Counted from the stretch's first letter, positions 6,677 through 15,024 are shown. The stretch is DNA of 32,507 bases from Pseudomonas sp. Irchel s3f7 (GCF_900187615.1 NZ_FYDO01000046.1:1-32507); one strand, 5' to 3'. Program-made: numbers and translations. The notes: generated by a model not told the origin, from the sequence alone.

Positions 6677-6725
6677 ATCAAATGCGTGCTTTATCTTCCG
6701 CTGCCACTTAAGGCAGCTTTTTTTT
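6677..6725 (+). ncRNA. Putative PhoB-controlled small RNA (about 50 nt)
   Basis: Between the predicted start near 6677 and a strong terminator there are only about 50 nt and no plausible reading frame. The 3' end is a perfect 6-bp GC-rich stem (GCTGCC at 6700-6705 with GGCAGC at 6712-6717) followed by eight T, a terminator form typical of Hfq-binding small RNAs. The 5' part (CCATCAAATGCGTGCTTTATCTTCC) would be the single-stranded target-pairing region. The start, expression and regulation are inferred from the sequence alone. Confidence 0.45.
6700..6725 (+). terminator. Rho-independent terminator
   Basis: Stem GCTGCC/GGCAGC with loop ACTTAA, followed by TTTTTTTT (6718-6725). The T run is on the plus strand only, so it does not serve the minus-strand ppx gene. 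Confidence 0.88.
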
Positions 6726-6752
6726 GCCCGCAATTTCTTCAAATCGCCCCCC

Positions 6753-6852
6753 TGTAGGAGCGAGCCTGCTCGCGATGGACTCAGATGCGCCGCGTCCAGC
6801 CAGATAGCACGCGTAATCGTTGGCGACCATCGCGAGCAAGTTCGCTCCTACA
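6753..6852. repeat. REP pair (GTAGGAGC type)
   Basis: Arms at 6753-6778 and 6827-6852 are inverted copies with two or three mismatches, between the terminator at 6725 and the NIPSNAP gene. Confidence 0.88.
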
Positions 6853-6945
6853 AAGGATCACCGGGCATACACCAATAATTGTCGATTGCACGTTCCGTTG
6901 ATTACAGTGACGGCTGCCCAAACAACCTGATCAAGGAACGAAACA

Positions 6946-7260
6946 ATGGTGACGTGCTACCTGAAATACGTGCTCGACCCCTACCAGCTCGACGCTTTCG
7001 AGCATTACGGCAAGTTGTGGATTCCCCTGGTGGAGAAATTCGGCGGCCAGCACCACGGCTATTTCCTGCCATCCGAAGGCGCCAACAACATCGCTCTGGC
7101 ACTGTTCACCTTCCCGAGCCTGGCGACGTATGAACATTACCGTCGGCAGTCCATGAACGATCCAGACTGCATCGCCGCCTTCCAATACGCCGAGGACAGG
7201 AAATTCATCCTCAGCTACGAGCGTTCGTTCATGCGGCCGGTGTTCGGCGAACAGGATTGA
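6946..7260 (+). CDS. NIPSNAP family protein
   Basis: A 104-residue protein of the NIPSNAP family (dimeric alpha/beta-barrel, ferredoxin-like fold). It has the typical opening CYLKYVLDPYQLDAFEHYGKLW, the central GGQHHGYFLPSEGANNIALALFTFPSL and the closing R/Y-rich segment ILSYERSFMRPVF. Bacterial members are small cytoplasmic proteins, mostly of unknown role; some act near oxidoreductases. The start ATG has AAGGAA 9 nt upstream. A weak TTGTCG/TACAGT promoter may lie at 6879-6908. It ends 4 bp from the convergent GNAT gene. Confidence 0.85.
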   Translation: MVTCYLKYVLDPYQLDAFEHYGKLWIPLVEKFGGQHHGYFLPSEGANNIALALFTFPSLATYEHYRRQSMNDPDCIAAFQYAEDRKFILSYERSFMRPVFGEQD

Positions 7261-7264
7261 TGGC

Positions 7265-7723
7265 TCAGGTTTTCTTCAAGTCCAGGGCATAAGTGTAATA
7301 ACCGGGGTCACGCACCCAACCCAGCGATTCATACAGGCGCTGGGCGGTGAGGTTGTCGGTGGCGGTTTCCAGGGTCATGCCCTTGGCGCCGGCCAGCTTC
7401 GCAAAGTCGCGGGCAGTGTTCATCAGCAGCGAGCCGACGCCTTTGCCCCGGGCAGCAGGTGTTGTGAACAGATCACCGAGCAGCCAGGTGCGATGGGCAT
7501 CGATGGACGAAAAGGTCGGGAACAGCTGGACGAACCCGAGGTTTTCACCGTCCGTGTCCTGAGCAAGAAAAATCACCGATTCATCCCGGGCGATACGCTC
7601 GGCGATAAAGGCACGCGATTGCGCCAGGTTCGACGGCTGTTCGTAGAACATCCGGTAGGCGTCAAACAAAGGGGCGATTTGATCGATATGCGATGCGTCG
7701 GCACGCAGGGCCTGGATAGCCAT
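7265..7723 (-). CDS. GNAT family N-acetyltransferase
   Basis: A 152-residue GCN5-related acetyltransferase using acetyl-CoA. Motif A is visible as LGDLFTTPAARGKGVGSLLMNTARDFA, with the R-G-K-G-V-G pyrophosphate-binding loop. The C-terminal strand follows as TLETATDNLTAQRLYESLGW, a common GNAT ending. The frame is open upstream to 7807, but the ATG at 7723 (MAIQALRADASH) has GGAG 7 nt before it and begins at the domain, so it is preferred. The substrate is not predictable. The gene converges on the NIPSNAP gene with a 4-bp gap, too short for a separate terminator. Confidence 0.9.
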   Translation of the reverse strand: MAIQALRADASHIDQIAPLFDAYRMFYEQPSNLAQSRAFIAERIARDESVIFLAQDTDGENLGFVQLFPTFSSIDAHRTWLLGDLFTTPAARGKGVGSLLMNTARDFAKLAGAKGMTLETATDNLTAQRLYESLGWVRDPGYYTYALDLKKT

Positions 7724-7809
7724 GAGGATGCTCCATTGCGGTCTCAAGGAATTACAGACTAGCAATGGCAACGGAACAACGACGTAATATTTTCCGACGA
7801 AGATCACCC

Positions 7810-7886
7810 GTAGGAGCCGGCTTGCTGGCGAACCAGACGAATCGGTGTGTCAGGCCGGCCACCATCGCCGGCAAGCCATCTCCTAC
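7810..7886. repeat. Degenerate REP pair (GTAGGAGCCGGCTTGCTGGC type)
   Basis: An imperfect inverted repeat between GTAGGAGCCGGCTTGCTGGC at 7810 and GCCGGCAAGCCATCTCCTAC ending at 7886. It lies just after the GMC oxidoreductase stop. Confidence 0.8.
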
Positions 7887-7891
7887 AAGGG

Positions 7892-9595
7892 TTACACGCG
7901 CACGTTGCGCCCCGGCAGTGAGGTGCGCTGGCTGCTTTCCCAGCCCTCGACCAACCCAACCGGTACATCCGCGGACGGCAACATCTGTGCGCCACGCACC
8001 AGATCCGATGCCCGCTCGGCGAGCATGATGGTCGGCGCATTGAGGTTGCCATTCGGTTCGGTCGGGAACACCGACGAATCGATCACCCGCAGCCCGGCGA
8101 TGCCGCGCACACGCAACTCGGAATCGACCACCGCCATGTCGTCTTCACCCATGCGGCACGAACCGCATGGATGGTAGGTGCTTTCCAGGTTGTCGCGCAC
8201 GAAGGCGTCGAGGTCTTCATCGCTGGTCACTTGCGCGCCCGGAGCGATTTCGCCGTCACGGAAACGGTCCATGGCTTTCTGGCCGATGATTTCCCGGGTC
8301 AGGCGAATGCAACGACGGAAGCCTTCACGGTCCTCTTCCCGCTCCAGGTAGTTGAAGCGAATCTCCGGATGCTCGTACGGATCGGCCGAACGCACCCGCA
8401 CATAGCCACGACTTTTCGGTTTGTTCGGCCCGGTCAGCACCATGAAGCCATGGCCCTTGATCGGCTTGTTGCCGTCGTAGCGCATCGCTGCCGGCAGAAA
8501 GTGAAACTGGATGTCCGGCCAGCGCAGGCCCTTCTCGGAGCGGATGAAACCACCGGCCTCGAAGTGGTTGGTGGCGCCCAGGCCATCCTTGAACAGCAGC
8601 CAGCGCAGACCGATCATCAGCTTGCTCAGCGGATCCATCTTGTTGTTGAGGGTCACCGGTTCCTTGCAGCCGAACTGGATGTACACCTCGGCATGGTCCT
8701 GCAGGTTCTCCCCTACGCCCGGCAGGTCATGCCGCACGCCGATCCCGGCCTTGCGCAGGACGGCCGCCGGGCCGATGCCCGAGCGTTGCAGCAGGTGCGG
8801 CGAGCCGATGGGACCGGATGAAATCAGCACTTCGCGGTTGCAATACACCTGATGCGTCTGGCCGCCGTGGTCGTACATGACCCCCACCGCACGCTTGCCT
8901 TCGAGAAGGATCTGACGGGTCATCGCGTGGGTGATCACGGTCAGGTTCGGGCGTCCCATGGCCGGACGCAGATAGGCGTTGGCCGTGGAGCAGCGCACGC
9001 CGTTCTTCACGGTCATGTGCATCGCGCCGAAACCTTCCTGCATGTAGCCGTTACAGTCTTCGGTCTTGATGTAGCCCGCCTCCGCGCCGGCTTCGACCCA
9101 GGCCCCGTACAGCGGGTTTTTCATGTGGTTGCCATTGGTGGTGTGCAGCGGCCCGGTCTGCCCGCGATAGCTGTCGCCACCCGATTCATAACTTTCTGCG
9201 CGCTTGAAGTACGGCAGGCAATTGCGATAGCCCCAGCCTTCGGCACCCAGGGATTCCCACTCGTCAAAGTCCAGTGCATGGCCACGGATGTACACCAGGC
9301 CGTTGATCGACGACGAACCGCCCAGCACCTTGCCTCGTGGGCAGTGGATGCGTCGGCCGTTGAGGTGGGTTTCCGGCTCGGTCTCATAACGCCAGTTGTA
9401 CTTCTTGGTGTTCATCGGGATCGAGAATGCGCTCGGCATCTGGATCACTACGCTCTTGTCACTGCCGCCGATTTCCAGGACCAGCACCGAGGTGGCCGGG
9501 TCTTCGCTCAGGCGGTTGGCCAACACACAACCTGCCGAGCCTGCGCCAATGATGATGTAGTCGTATTTTTGCGTGGTCATTCTTTGCGTGGTCAT
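7892..9595 (-). CDS. GMC family oxidoreductase, choline-dehydrogenase-like
   Basis: A 567-residue FAD-dependent alcohol dehydrogenase of the glucose-methanol-choline family, which oxidises primary alcohols to aldehydes. It shows the FAD dinucleotide loop GAGSAG (17-22), GMC signature 1 around GKVLGGSSSINGLVYIRG, signature 2 GPIGSPHLLQRSGIGP, and the catalytic histidine region YHPCGSCRMG (H475) with a second active-site segment NGNLNAPT (about 515-522). Its closest named relatives are BetA-type dehydrogenases, but a BetA role in glycine-betaine synthesis is unlikely because betB, betI and a betaine transporter are not here. It is the last gene of the NCS1 operon (2-nt gap). The start is duplicated: MTTQR is followed by MTTQK, from a 15-bp tandem repeat. 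GGGAG before the first ATG supports 9595. Confidence 0.9.
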   Translation of the reverse strand: MTTQRMTTQKYDYIIIGAGSAGCVLANRLSEDPATSVLVLEIGGSDKSVVIQMPSAFSIPMNTKKYNWRYETEPETHLNGRRIHCPRGKVLGGSSSINGLVYIRGHALDFDEWESLGAEGWGYRNCLPYFKRAESYESGGDSYRGQTGPLHTTNGNHMKNPLYGAWVEAGAEAGYIKTEDCNGYMQEGFGAMHMTVKNGVRCSTANAYLRPAMGRPNLTVITHAMTRQILLEGKRAVGVMYDHGGQTHQVYCNREVLISSGPIGSPHLLQRSGIGPAAVLRKAGIGVRHDLPGVGENLQDHAEVYIQFGCKEPVTLNNKMDPLSKLMIGLRWLLFKDGLGATNHFEAGGFIRSEKGLRWPDIQFHFLPAAMRYDGNKPIKGHGFMVLTGPNKPKSRGYVRVRSADPYEHPEIRFNYLEREEDREGFRRCIRLTREIIGQKAMDRFRDGEIAPGAQVTSDEDLDAFVRDNLESTYHPCGSCRMGEDDMAVVDSELRVRGIAGLRVIDSSVFPTEPNGNLNAPTIMLAERASDLVRGAQMLPSADVPVGLVEGWESSQRTSLPGRNVRV

Positions 9596-9597
9596 CG

Positions 9598-11172
9598 TTA
9601 TCTCCCGACCGTCGATTCAGTGAATACCGGCAGTGGCTGCTGTTTGTGGCTCAGCGTGTCGCCGGTGGTGTATTGCGGGGAGTTTTTCTCAATCTGCTGG
9701 ATCACCACTTCTTCGTGTTTGAGATCGATCGAGCGGCTCAGCCAGTAATACGCCACGCCCGAGACGATCAACCCGACCAGCCAGGCGATGTCGATGCTGC
9801 CCAGCGCCTTGGCGAGCGGGCCGACATACACTTCGCGCTGTTCAACGCCGTCGAAGATGTAGAAGAACGGGATCATCGAGATAAAACCGATGGCATACGC
9901 CGCGATGCCGCGCAGGCCCCAGTTGCCGTAGATGTTGCCGTGGGGCATGAAGAAGTGCGGGATGGCGTAGCGCCCCTTGCGCACGAAGAAGTAGTCGGTG
10001 AGGTTGACCGAGGTCCAGGGCACCAGGAAGTACAGCATCACCACCAGGTAGATCCCCAGCACCGACAGGCCTTTGCCGGAACTCTGGATGCTCAGAGCCA
10101 CGCCCAGTTGCAGCAGGATCACAAAGCCGATCGCCAAGATGCGTGCCTTGCGGGTGGGTTCGATGTGCTTGATCGAGTCGACGCAGGTCAGCGTGGTCAG
10201 CTTGGCGCTGTAGATGTTCATCGCGATCACCGGCAGGAACGCCAGGATGGTGACGATCACGACGGCCGTACCCACCAACGGCGACACGGTGTTGCCGACT
10301 TGCCCGAGGGCCACCAGCACGTCGGTTGAATGCAGGTGATCGGCGAGCCAGCCGCCGACGGAAATCATCCACGCACCGGACAACGAAGCACCCAGGAACA
10401 CCACGGCGATCAGCTTGCCGCTGGAAGTGTTCTTCGGCAGGTAGCGCGAGTAATCAGACACGTATGGGGCATAAGCGATGTTGTAACTGGCGGCCGCCGC
10501 AAACTGCGCGATGAACCCGGTCCAATTGAAACCCAGCGGCTCACGGGCCACTTCGCCTTCTGCGAGTGCCGGCAGCGCCGCATCCGGCACCCAGCCCATC
10601 ACCACCGCCACCGTTACCAGGCCATACAGCGGCAATGACAGAAACAGCGCCCATTTGAAGCTGCGGTGCATCCAGTCGTGGCCGAGAATCGCCAGCACCG
10701 CCGCCGGGATGGTCACCGCCACCGCGATCACGGCGGGGTTGAACCCGAACAGTGTGTGCAGCCCCTGCATCATCAGCACCAGGTTGACAATGTTGAAGCC
10801 GGCGAACACGAACAGCGTCGCCAGCAGCACAAGGATCACTCCGCGATAACCGAACTGCGCACGGGACTGGATCATCTGCGGCAGGCCGAGGTGCGGACCC
10901 TGGGAGCCGTGAAACGCCATGAACAGCGTGCCGAACATGATGCCCAGCGTGCCGGCGAGTGTGGTCCAAAGTGCGGTCAGGCCGACGCTTGGGCCGACGA
11001 AACCGATGGTCATGGTGAAGAAGGTGAAGTTGCCGAGGAACCAGAACGGGCCTTGGCTGGCCAGCTTGTCGGTGCGCTCGTTCTCGGGGATGAAATCAAT
11101 CGAATGCCCCTCGACGACAGACTTTTCGTCGAGGGCAGACACGCTCGTGGCGGACTTGGCGTTAGTGTTCAT
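9598..11172 (-). CDS. NCS1 family cytosine/purine/hydantoin-type permease (copy A)
   Basis: A 524-residue inner-membrane transporter of the nucleobase:cation symporter-1 family with about 12 membrane segments. Family marks are the N-terminal SIDFIPENER, MIQSRAQFGYRGVIL, the conserved ASYNIAYAPYVSDYSRYLP and PWTSVNLTDYFFVRKGRY. NCS1 members import small nitrogen heterocycles or ureides with Na+ or H+ (cytosine, uracil, allantoin, hydantoins). It is about 60% identical by eye to copy C at 29430-30929 and more distant from copy B. It lies 2 nt before the GMC gene and after the aldehyde dehydrogenase in one minus-strand operon, so it probably imports the operon's substrate. A REP pair separates it from the upstream gene. 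Confidence 0.9.
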   Translation of the reverse strand: MNTNAKSATSVSALDEKSVVEGHSIDFIPENERTDKLASQGPFWFLGNFTFFTMTIGFVGPSVGLTALWTTLAGTLGIMFGTLFMAFHGSQGPHLGLPQMIQSRAQFGYRGVILVLLATLFVFAGFNIVNLVLMMQGLHTLFGFNPAVIAVAVTIPAAVLAILGHDWMHRSFKWALFLSLPLYGLVTVAVVMGWVPDAALPALAEGEVAREPLGFNWTGFIAQFAAAASYNIAYAPYVSDYSRYLPKNTSSGKLIAVVFLGASLSGAWMISVGGWLADHLHSTDVLVALGQVGNTVSPLVGTAVVIVTILAFLPVIAMNIYSAKLTTLTCVDSIKHIEPTRKARILAIGFVILLQLGVALSIQSSGKGLSVLGIYLVVMLYFLVPWTSVNLTDYFFVRKGRYAIPHFFMPHGNIYGNWGLRGIAAYAIGFISMIPFFYIFDGVEQREVYVGPLAKALGSIDIAWLVGLIVSGVAYYWLSRSIDLKHEEVVIQQIEKNSPQYTTGDTLSHKQQPLPVFTESTVGR

Positions 11173-11237
11173 GATGGACTCTTATTGTTGGAAGATCATG
11201 ACGAGAGAACCGCGTTCTTTCGGGTGAACGACTCCCC

Positions 11238-11329
11238 TGTGGCGAGGGAGCTTGCTCCCGTTGGACTGCGCAGCAGTCCCATTTTCAGGGCCGCTTCGTG
11301 CCCCAGCGGGAGCAAGCTCCCTCGCCACA
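11238..11329. repeat. REP pair inside the catabolic operon
   Basis: A 23-bp perfect inverted repeat (11238-11260 and 11307-11329) of the TGTGGCGAGG type sits in the 219-bp gap between the NCS1 permease and aldehyde dehydrogenase genes. The rest of the gap (11330-11391) shows no gene or clear promoter. Confidence 0.92.
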
Positions 11330-11391
11330 AATTCAGTGTTGCCCATGCCTACCTGGCGTTGTTGCAGATGCCTTTTGATTGTCGGGGCGTG

Positions 11392-12903
11392 TCAGCTTGG
11401 CAGCGTGATCCACACCGCCTTGGTTTCGAGCAGGTAGTCGAGTTGCTCGGCGCCCAGGTCTTTGCCAAACCCGGACTGCTTGTAGCCACCGAACGGCATC
11501 GACGGATCAAGGGTGCCGTGGGCGTTGACGTAGACCGAGCCTGCTTTCAAGCGCGGAATCAGGCTGTGCACCTTGCCCAGGTCGTTGGAATACAGTGCCG
11601 CCGCCAAGCCGTAAGGCGAGTCGTTGGCCAGGGCCAGCGCGTCTTCCTCATCGTCGAACGGTGCGGTGACCAGCACCGGGCCGAAAATCTCTTCCTGGAC
11701 GATGCGCATGTCATTGCGACAGTTGGCAAAAATGGTCGGCTCGACGAAGAAGCCAGGGCCATCGACCGGTTGACCGCCGTAGACCAGTTCGGCGCCTTCG
11801 GCTTTGCCGGTCTCGATGTACTCGGTCACACGCTGCTTTTGCAGGGCGGAAACCAGCGGGCTGATGAAGCAGTCAGGATCCAGACCCGGAGCCATTTTCA
11901 GGGTGCGCGTGTAGGCGATCAGCTCGCGCAGGAATTCGTCGTAGACACTGCTATGAATATAGGCCCGTGTACCGGCGTCGCATACCTGCCCAGCGTTGAA
12001 AAACACGCCGTTGGCGACTGCCTGGGCAGCGGCCGGAATGTCGGCATCCGCGCAGACGATGACCGGTGATTTGCCACCGAGTTCGAGGGTCAGACGCTTC
12101 ATGTCATCCAGCGCTGCGCGGCCAACCGTCTGGCCAACCGGGGTCGAGCCGGTGAAGGTCAGTTTGTCGATGCCGGGGTGGGTAGCCATGGCCGCACCGA
12201 CCACGCTGCCGCGCCCGGTGACGATGTTGATCACGCCGTCAGGAATGCCCGCTTCCTGCACCAGTTCAGCAAAACGCAGGGCCGACAACGACGTCAGTTC
12301 GGCGGGTTTGACCACCACGGTGCAACCGGTCGCCAGCGCTGCGCCGAGCTTCCAGGCCATGGTTTGCAGCGGGAAATTCCACGGCACGATGGCGCCGACT
12401 ACGCCGACCGCTTCCTTGCGGGTATAGGCCAGGTAATTGCCCGGCAGCGACGGCTCGACGGTGCGGCCGTGCAGCTTGGTAGCCCACCCGGCGAAATAAC
12501 GCAGGGTATCGACGGTACCCTGGATGTCCACGTCCTTGGCGAAGGCCACCGATTTGCCCATGTCGATGGATTCGATTTCAGCGAGCTCTGCGGCGTTTTG
12601 TTCGATCAGGTCAGCCAGGCGTTGCATCATGCGCTCGCGTTCGGCCGGTTTGGCCTGACGCCAGGCGCCGCCGTCGAATTGGGCGCGAGCGGCTTGCACG
12701 GCGCGGTCCAGGTCGTCGGTGGTGCCCATGGGAATGCGGGTGATCAGGCCTTCGGTCGAGGGCTCGATCACATCGGACGTCTGGCCGTCGCTGGCTTCGA
12801 CCCAGGCGCCGCCGATGAACATTTTCTGGACCTTGCTGAGGAAGGTCTGGGTGGCTTCGCTGACGCCGAATTTTTGCAGGTAACTCTTGACGATCGTGTC
12901 CAT
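11392..12903 (-). CDS. NAD(P)-dependent aldehyde dehydrogenase
   Basis: A 503-residue enzyme of the aldehyde dehydrogenase superfamily that oxidises an aldehyde to a carboxylate. Visible are the cofactor segment GAIVPWNFPLQ (170-180), the catalytic glutamate in LELGGKSP (E274) and the nucleophile in FFNAGQVCDAG (C308), plus the C-terminal PFGGYKQSGFGKDLG. The residue after the nucleophile is Asp, where most relatives have Thr, Ser or Ala, so substrate fit may differ. Overall it resembles phenylacetaldehyde/betaine-aldehyde/aminoaldehyde dehydrogenases. In the operon it follows the ureohydrolase (53-bp gap) and precedes the NCS1 permease and GMC dehydrogenase, so it probably oxidises the aldehyde made by the GMC enzyme. 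Confidence 0.92.
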   Translation of the reverse strand: MDTIVKSYLQKFGVSEATQTFLSKVQKMFIGGAWVEASDGQTSDVIEPSTEGLITRIPMGTTDDLDRAVQAARAQFDGGAWRQAKPAERERMMQRLADLIEQNAAELAEIESIDMGKSVAFAKDVDIQGTVDTLRYFAGWATKLHGRTVEPSLPGNYLAYTRKEAVGVVGAIVPWNFPLQTMAWKLGAALATGCTVVVKPAELTSLSALRFAELVQEAGIPDGVINIVTGRGSVVGAAMATHPGIDKLTFTGSTPVGQTVGRAALDDMKRLTLELGGKSPVIVCADADIPAAAQAVANGVFFNAGQVCDAGTRAYIHSSVYDEFLRELIAYTRTLKMAPGLDPDCFISPLVSALQKQRVTEYIETGKAEGAELVYGGQPVDGPGFFVEPTIFANCRNDMRIVQEEIFGPVLVTAPFDDEEDALALANDSPYGLAAALYSNDLGKVHSLIPRLKAGSVYVNAHGTLDPSMPFGGYKQSGFGKDLGAEQLDYLLETKAVWITLPS

Positions 12904-12956
12904 TTTTATTCTCTCTGCCCGGCAGTCAGAGCCTGCCGGGTCACTGGTTTCGATGA

Positions 12957-13958
12957 TCAGGCTGATACGGTTTCGCTCTCGGCGGCCGCGCGCACCTTGC
13001 CTCGCTCGTGGAAGATGAAACCGATGCTGTTGAGCAGCAGTTGCGCGGCGAGGATCGAGGTCATGCCGGTCGGGTCGTAGACCGGTGCCACTTCCACCAG
13101 GTCCATGCCGACGATGTTGCCTTTGCTGCGTTTCGCCAGGGCCTGGATGATTTCCAGCACTTCGTAGTAGAGGAAACCGCCGTGGCTCGGAGTGCCGGTG
13201 CCGGGGGCGATGGACGGGTCAAAACCGTCGATGTCGATGGTGATGTAGTAGTTGATGTTCTGCGGGATCAGCGCCAGCACACCTTCGACCCCGAGACGGC
13301 GAACGTCGCGTACCGAGAGGATTTTCGAACCCGCTTCATGAGCCGCTTCGTAGTCGTCGCGGTTGGACGACGAGACGTTGCGGATGCCCATCTGGGTCAT
13401 GCCGACGATGTGATTCATTTCCGAAGCGCGGCGCAGCGGGTTGCCGTGGCCGTAGCGCACGCCGTGGCGTTCGTCGACGAAATCCAGGTGCGCATCGAAG
13501 TGAATGATGTGGATCGGACCGCGGCCTTCAAAGGCCTTGATCACTGGCGCGTGCACCGAGTGGTCGCCGCCGAGTACCACCGGCATCACACCGGCGTCGA
13601 GGATCTTGCGTACGGCGTATTCGGTGTTCTTGTTGCTGGTGACCATGTCGGTGTGGACGATGTCGGCATCACCGACGTCGACCATGCGCACGTCTGAGGC
13701 GGTGAGGTACATCACGTCATCTTCGTGGTCGTAGGCGCCGGCGTGGCCGAAGGAAAACAGCGTCGATGCTTCACGAATCCCGCGAGGTCCGAAGCGTGCG
13801 CCGGAGCGCCACTGGGTGCCCATGTCGTTGGGCACGCCGAGCACCGCGACGTCGGCATCCAGTGCATCCCAATCGGTGCACACCGGGGATTTGCCAAAGG
13901 TGCAATGACCCACGAATGGCAGGTTCAGGCGACCGGATTCATAACCGTTGTTCGACAT
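12957..13958 (-). CDS. Arginase/agmatinase-family ureohydrolase
   Basis: A 333-residue binuclear metal enzyme that splits a guanidino group to urea plus amine. All metal ligands are present: GGDHS (H133), DAHLD (D155, H157, D159) and DIDGFD (D242, D244), as well as the HG loop (H171). The loop reads YGHGNPLRRASE, where typical agmatinases have SHGTPFRRA, so agmatine is not assured; 3-guanidinopropionate, 4-guanidinobutyrate or a guanidino-alcohol are other choices. The ATG at 13958 is chosen over the GTG at 13973 because GGAGAGG lies 7 nt upstream of it. It is the first gene of the operon with aldehyde dehydrogenase, NCS1 permease and GMC oxidoreductase, divergent from a LysR regulator. Confidence 0.9.
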   Translation of the reverse strand: MSNNGYESGRLNLPFVGHCTFGKSPVCTDWDALDADVAVLGVPNDMGTQWRSGARFGPRGIREASTLFSFGHAGAYDHEDDVMYLTASDVRMVDVGDADIVHTDMVTSNKNTEYAVRKILDAGVMPVVLGGDHSVHAPVIKAFEGRGPIHIIHFDAHLDFVDERHGVRYGHGNPLRRASEMNHIVGMTQMGIRNVSSSNRDDYEAAHEAGSKILSVRDVRRLGVEGVLALIPQNINYYITIDIDGFDPSIAPGTGTPSHGGFLYYEVLEIIQALAKRSKGNIVGMDLVEVAPVYDPTGMTSILAAQLLLNSIGFIFHERGKVRAAAESETVSA

Positions 13959-14070
13959 TTCTAGCCTCTCCACTTCTTGTTATCGGCTTGACGGACTGCA
14001 AGGCGACCGTCGTTGGAAAGACTATGGGCGCAGGTTTTCGTGGAAAAAATGCTAAACATCAGATACTCAT

Positions 14071-14085
14071 ATCGGCATTACCGAT
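14071..14085. promoter_or_regulatory. LysR-type operator (T-N11-A dyad)
   Basis: ATCGGCATTACCGAT is a perfect 5-bp-arm dyad (ATCGG/CCGAT) with the T-N11-A spacing of LysR-type regulator sites. It lies in the 151-bp gap between the divergent ureohydrolase and LysR genes. Confidence 0.6.
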
Positions 14086-14109
14086 GCATCCACAGGCGGG
14101 AGGTTCCAG

Positions 14110-15024
14110 GTGATTCAACTGCACGATGTCGATCTGAAGTTGCTCAGAGTGTTTGCCACGATTGTCCGCTGCGGCGGGTTTTCCGCCGCGCAAGCCGCGT
14201 TGAACGCCGGGCAGTCGACCATCAGCGAACAGATGACCCATCTGGAAACCCGCCTTGGGGTCAAGCTGTGCCAGCGCGGGCGCAGCGGCTTTCGCCTGAC
14301 CGAACAAGGGGTGGCGATCCACGAAGCCACACAGCGCCTGTTGTCGGCGGTGGAAAACTTCTGCATGGACGCAGACGTGCTCAAGCAGCACATCAGCGGC
14401 AAGCTCAACCTGGGCATCATCGACACCACAATCACCGATCCGGATTCGCCGATTCCGCGCACCACTCAGCGCTTCGTTTCACGGGGCCATGACGTGCACC
14501 TGAACGTGTACGTCGGCACCCCGGCGGAACTGGAAGAACGGGTGCTCGACGGCCGCTTGCACCTGGCCATCGGGCACTTCCCGATCCATGTGCCCGGGTT
14601 GTTGCAGTCGCCGCTGTATCAGGAAGCGCTGGGGTTGTATTGCGGACGGCGACACCCGTTGTATGGCAACAAGGCGGAAGGCCAGGAACTGCTCGAAGAA
14701 GTCGCTGCAGCACGGATCGTCGTGCGCGGCTACATGCAGCAACACGACCTCGAACACCTAGGCGTGAGCAAGGCGGCCGCCACCGTGGACAACATCGAAG
14801 CCACCGCGATCCTGATCATTTCCGGCGCCTACCTGGGTTTTCTGCCCGAGCACTTCGCCGCCCAGTGGGTCAAGAACGGCGAGATGCACCAGTTGGCCCC
14901 GACGAGCCTGCTCCTGAAATCGCCGTTCGATGTCATCACCCGACGTGGCACGGCACCGCCGCCGATCCTGCAAGCGTTCCTTGAGGACCTGGCCACCAGC
15001 ACCCGTAAAACCGGCCAGCCGTGA
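14110..15024 (+). CDS. LysR-type transcriptional regulator (copy 1)
   Basis: A 304-residue regulator with the N-terminal winged helix-turn-helix (LKLLRVFATIVRCGGFSAAQAALN...STISEQMTHLETRLGVKLCQRG) and a C-terminal substrate-binding-like effector domain (from about 95). The GTG start at 14110 has GGGAGG 7 nt upstream. It is divergent from the ureohydrolase operon, and the T-N11-A dyad at 14071 lies between them, the normal layout for activation of the opposite operon by its substrate. The protein is paralogous to the LysR at 31128, which also controls an NCS1 permease gene; shared features include the GG-SAAQ-ALN-TIS HTH core and an LGFLP-HFAA/HYAA segment near the end. Confidence 0.92.
   Translation: MIQLHDVDLKLLRVFATIVRCGGFSAAQAALNAGQSTISEQMTHLETRLGVKLCQRGRSGFRLTEQGVAIHEATQRLLSAVENFCMDADVLKQHISGKLNLGIIDTTITDPDSPIPRTTQRFVSRGHDVHLNVYVGTPAELEERVLDGRLHLAIGHFPIHVPGLLQSPLYQEALGLYCGRRHPLYGNKAEGQELLEEVAAARIVVRGYMQQHDLEHLGVSKAAATVDNIEATAILIISGAYLGFLPEHFAAQWVKNGEMHQLAPTSLLLKSPFDVITRRGTAPPPILQAFLEDLATSTRKTGQP

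Noticed and set aside
7892..13958. Choline-to-glycine-betaine operon (betA-betB)
   Set aside because: The GMC and aldehyde dehydrogenase genes resemble betA and betB in type, but betI and a BCCT or ABC choline transporter are missing. The ureohydrolase and NCS1 permease do not fit that pathway.
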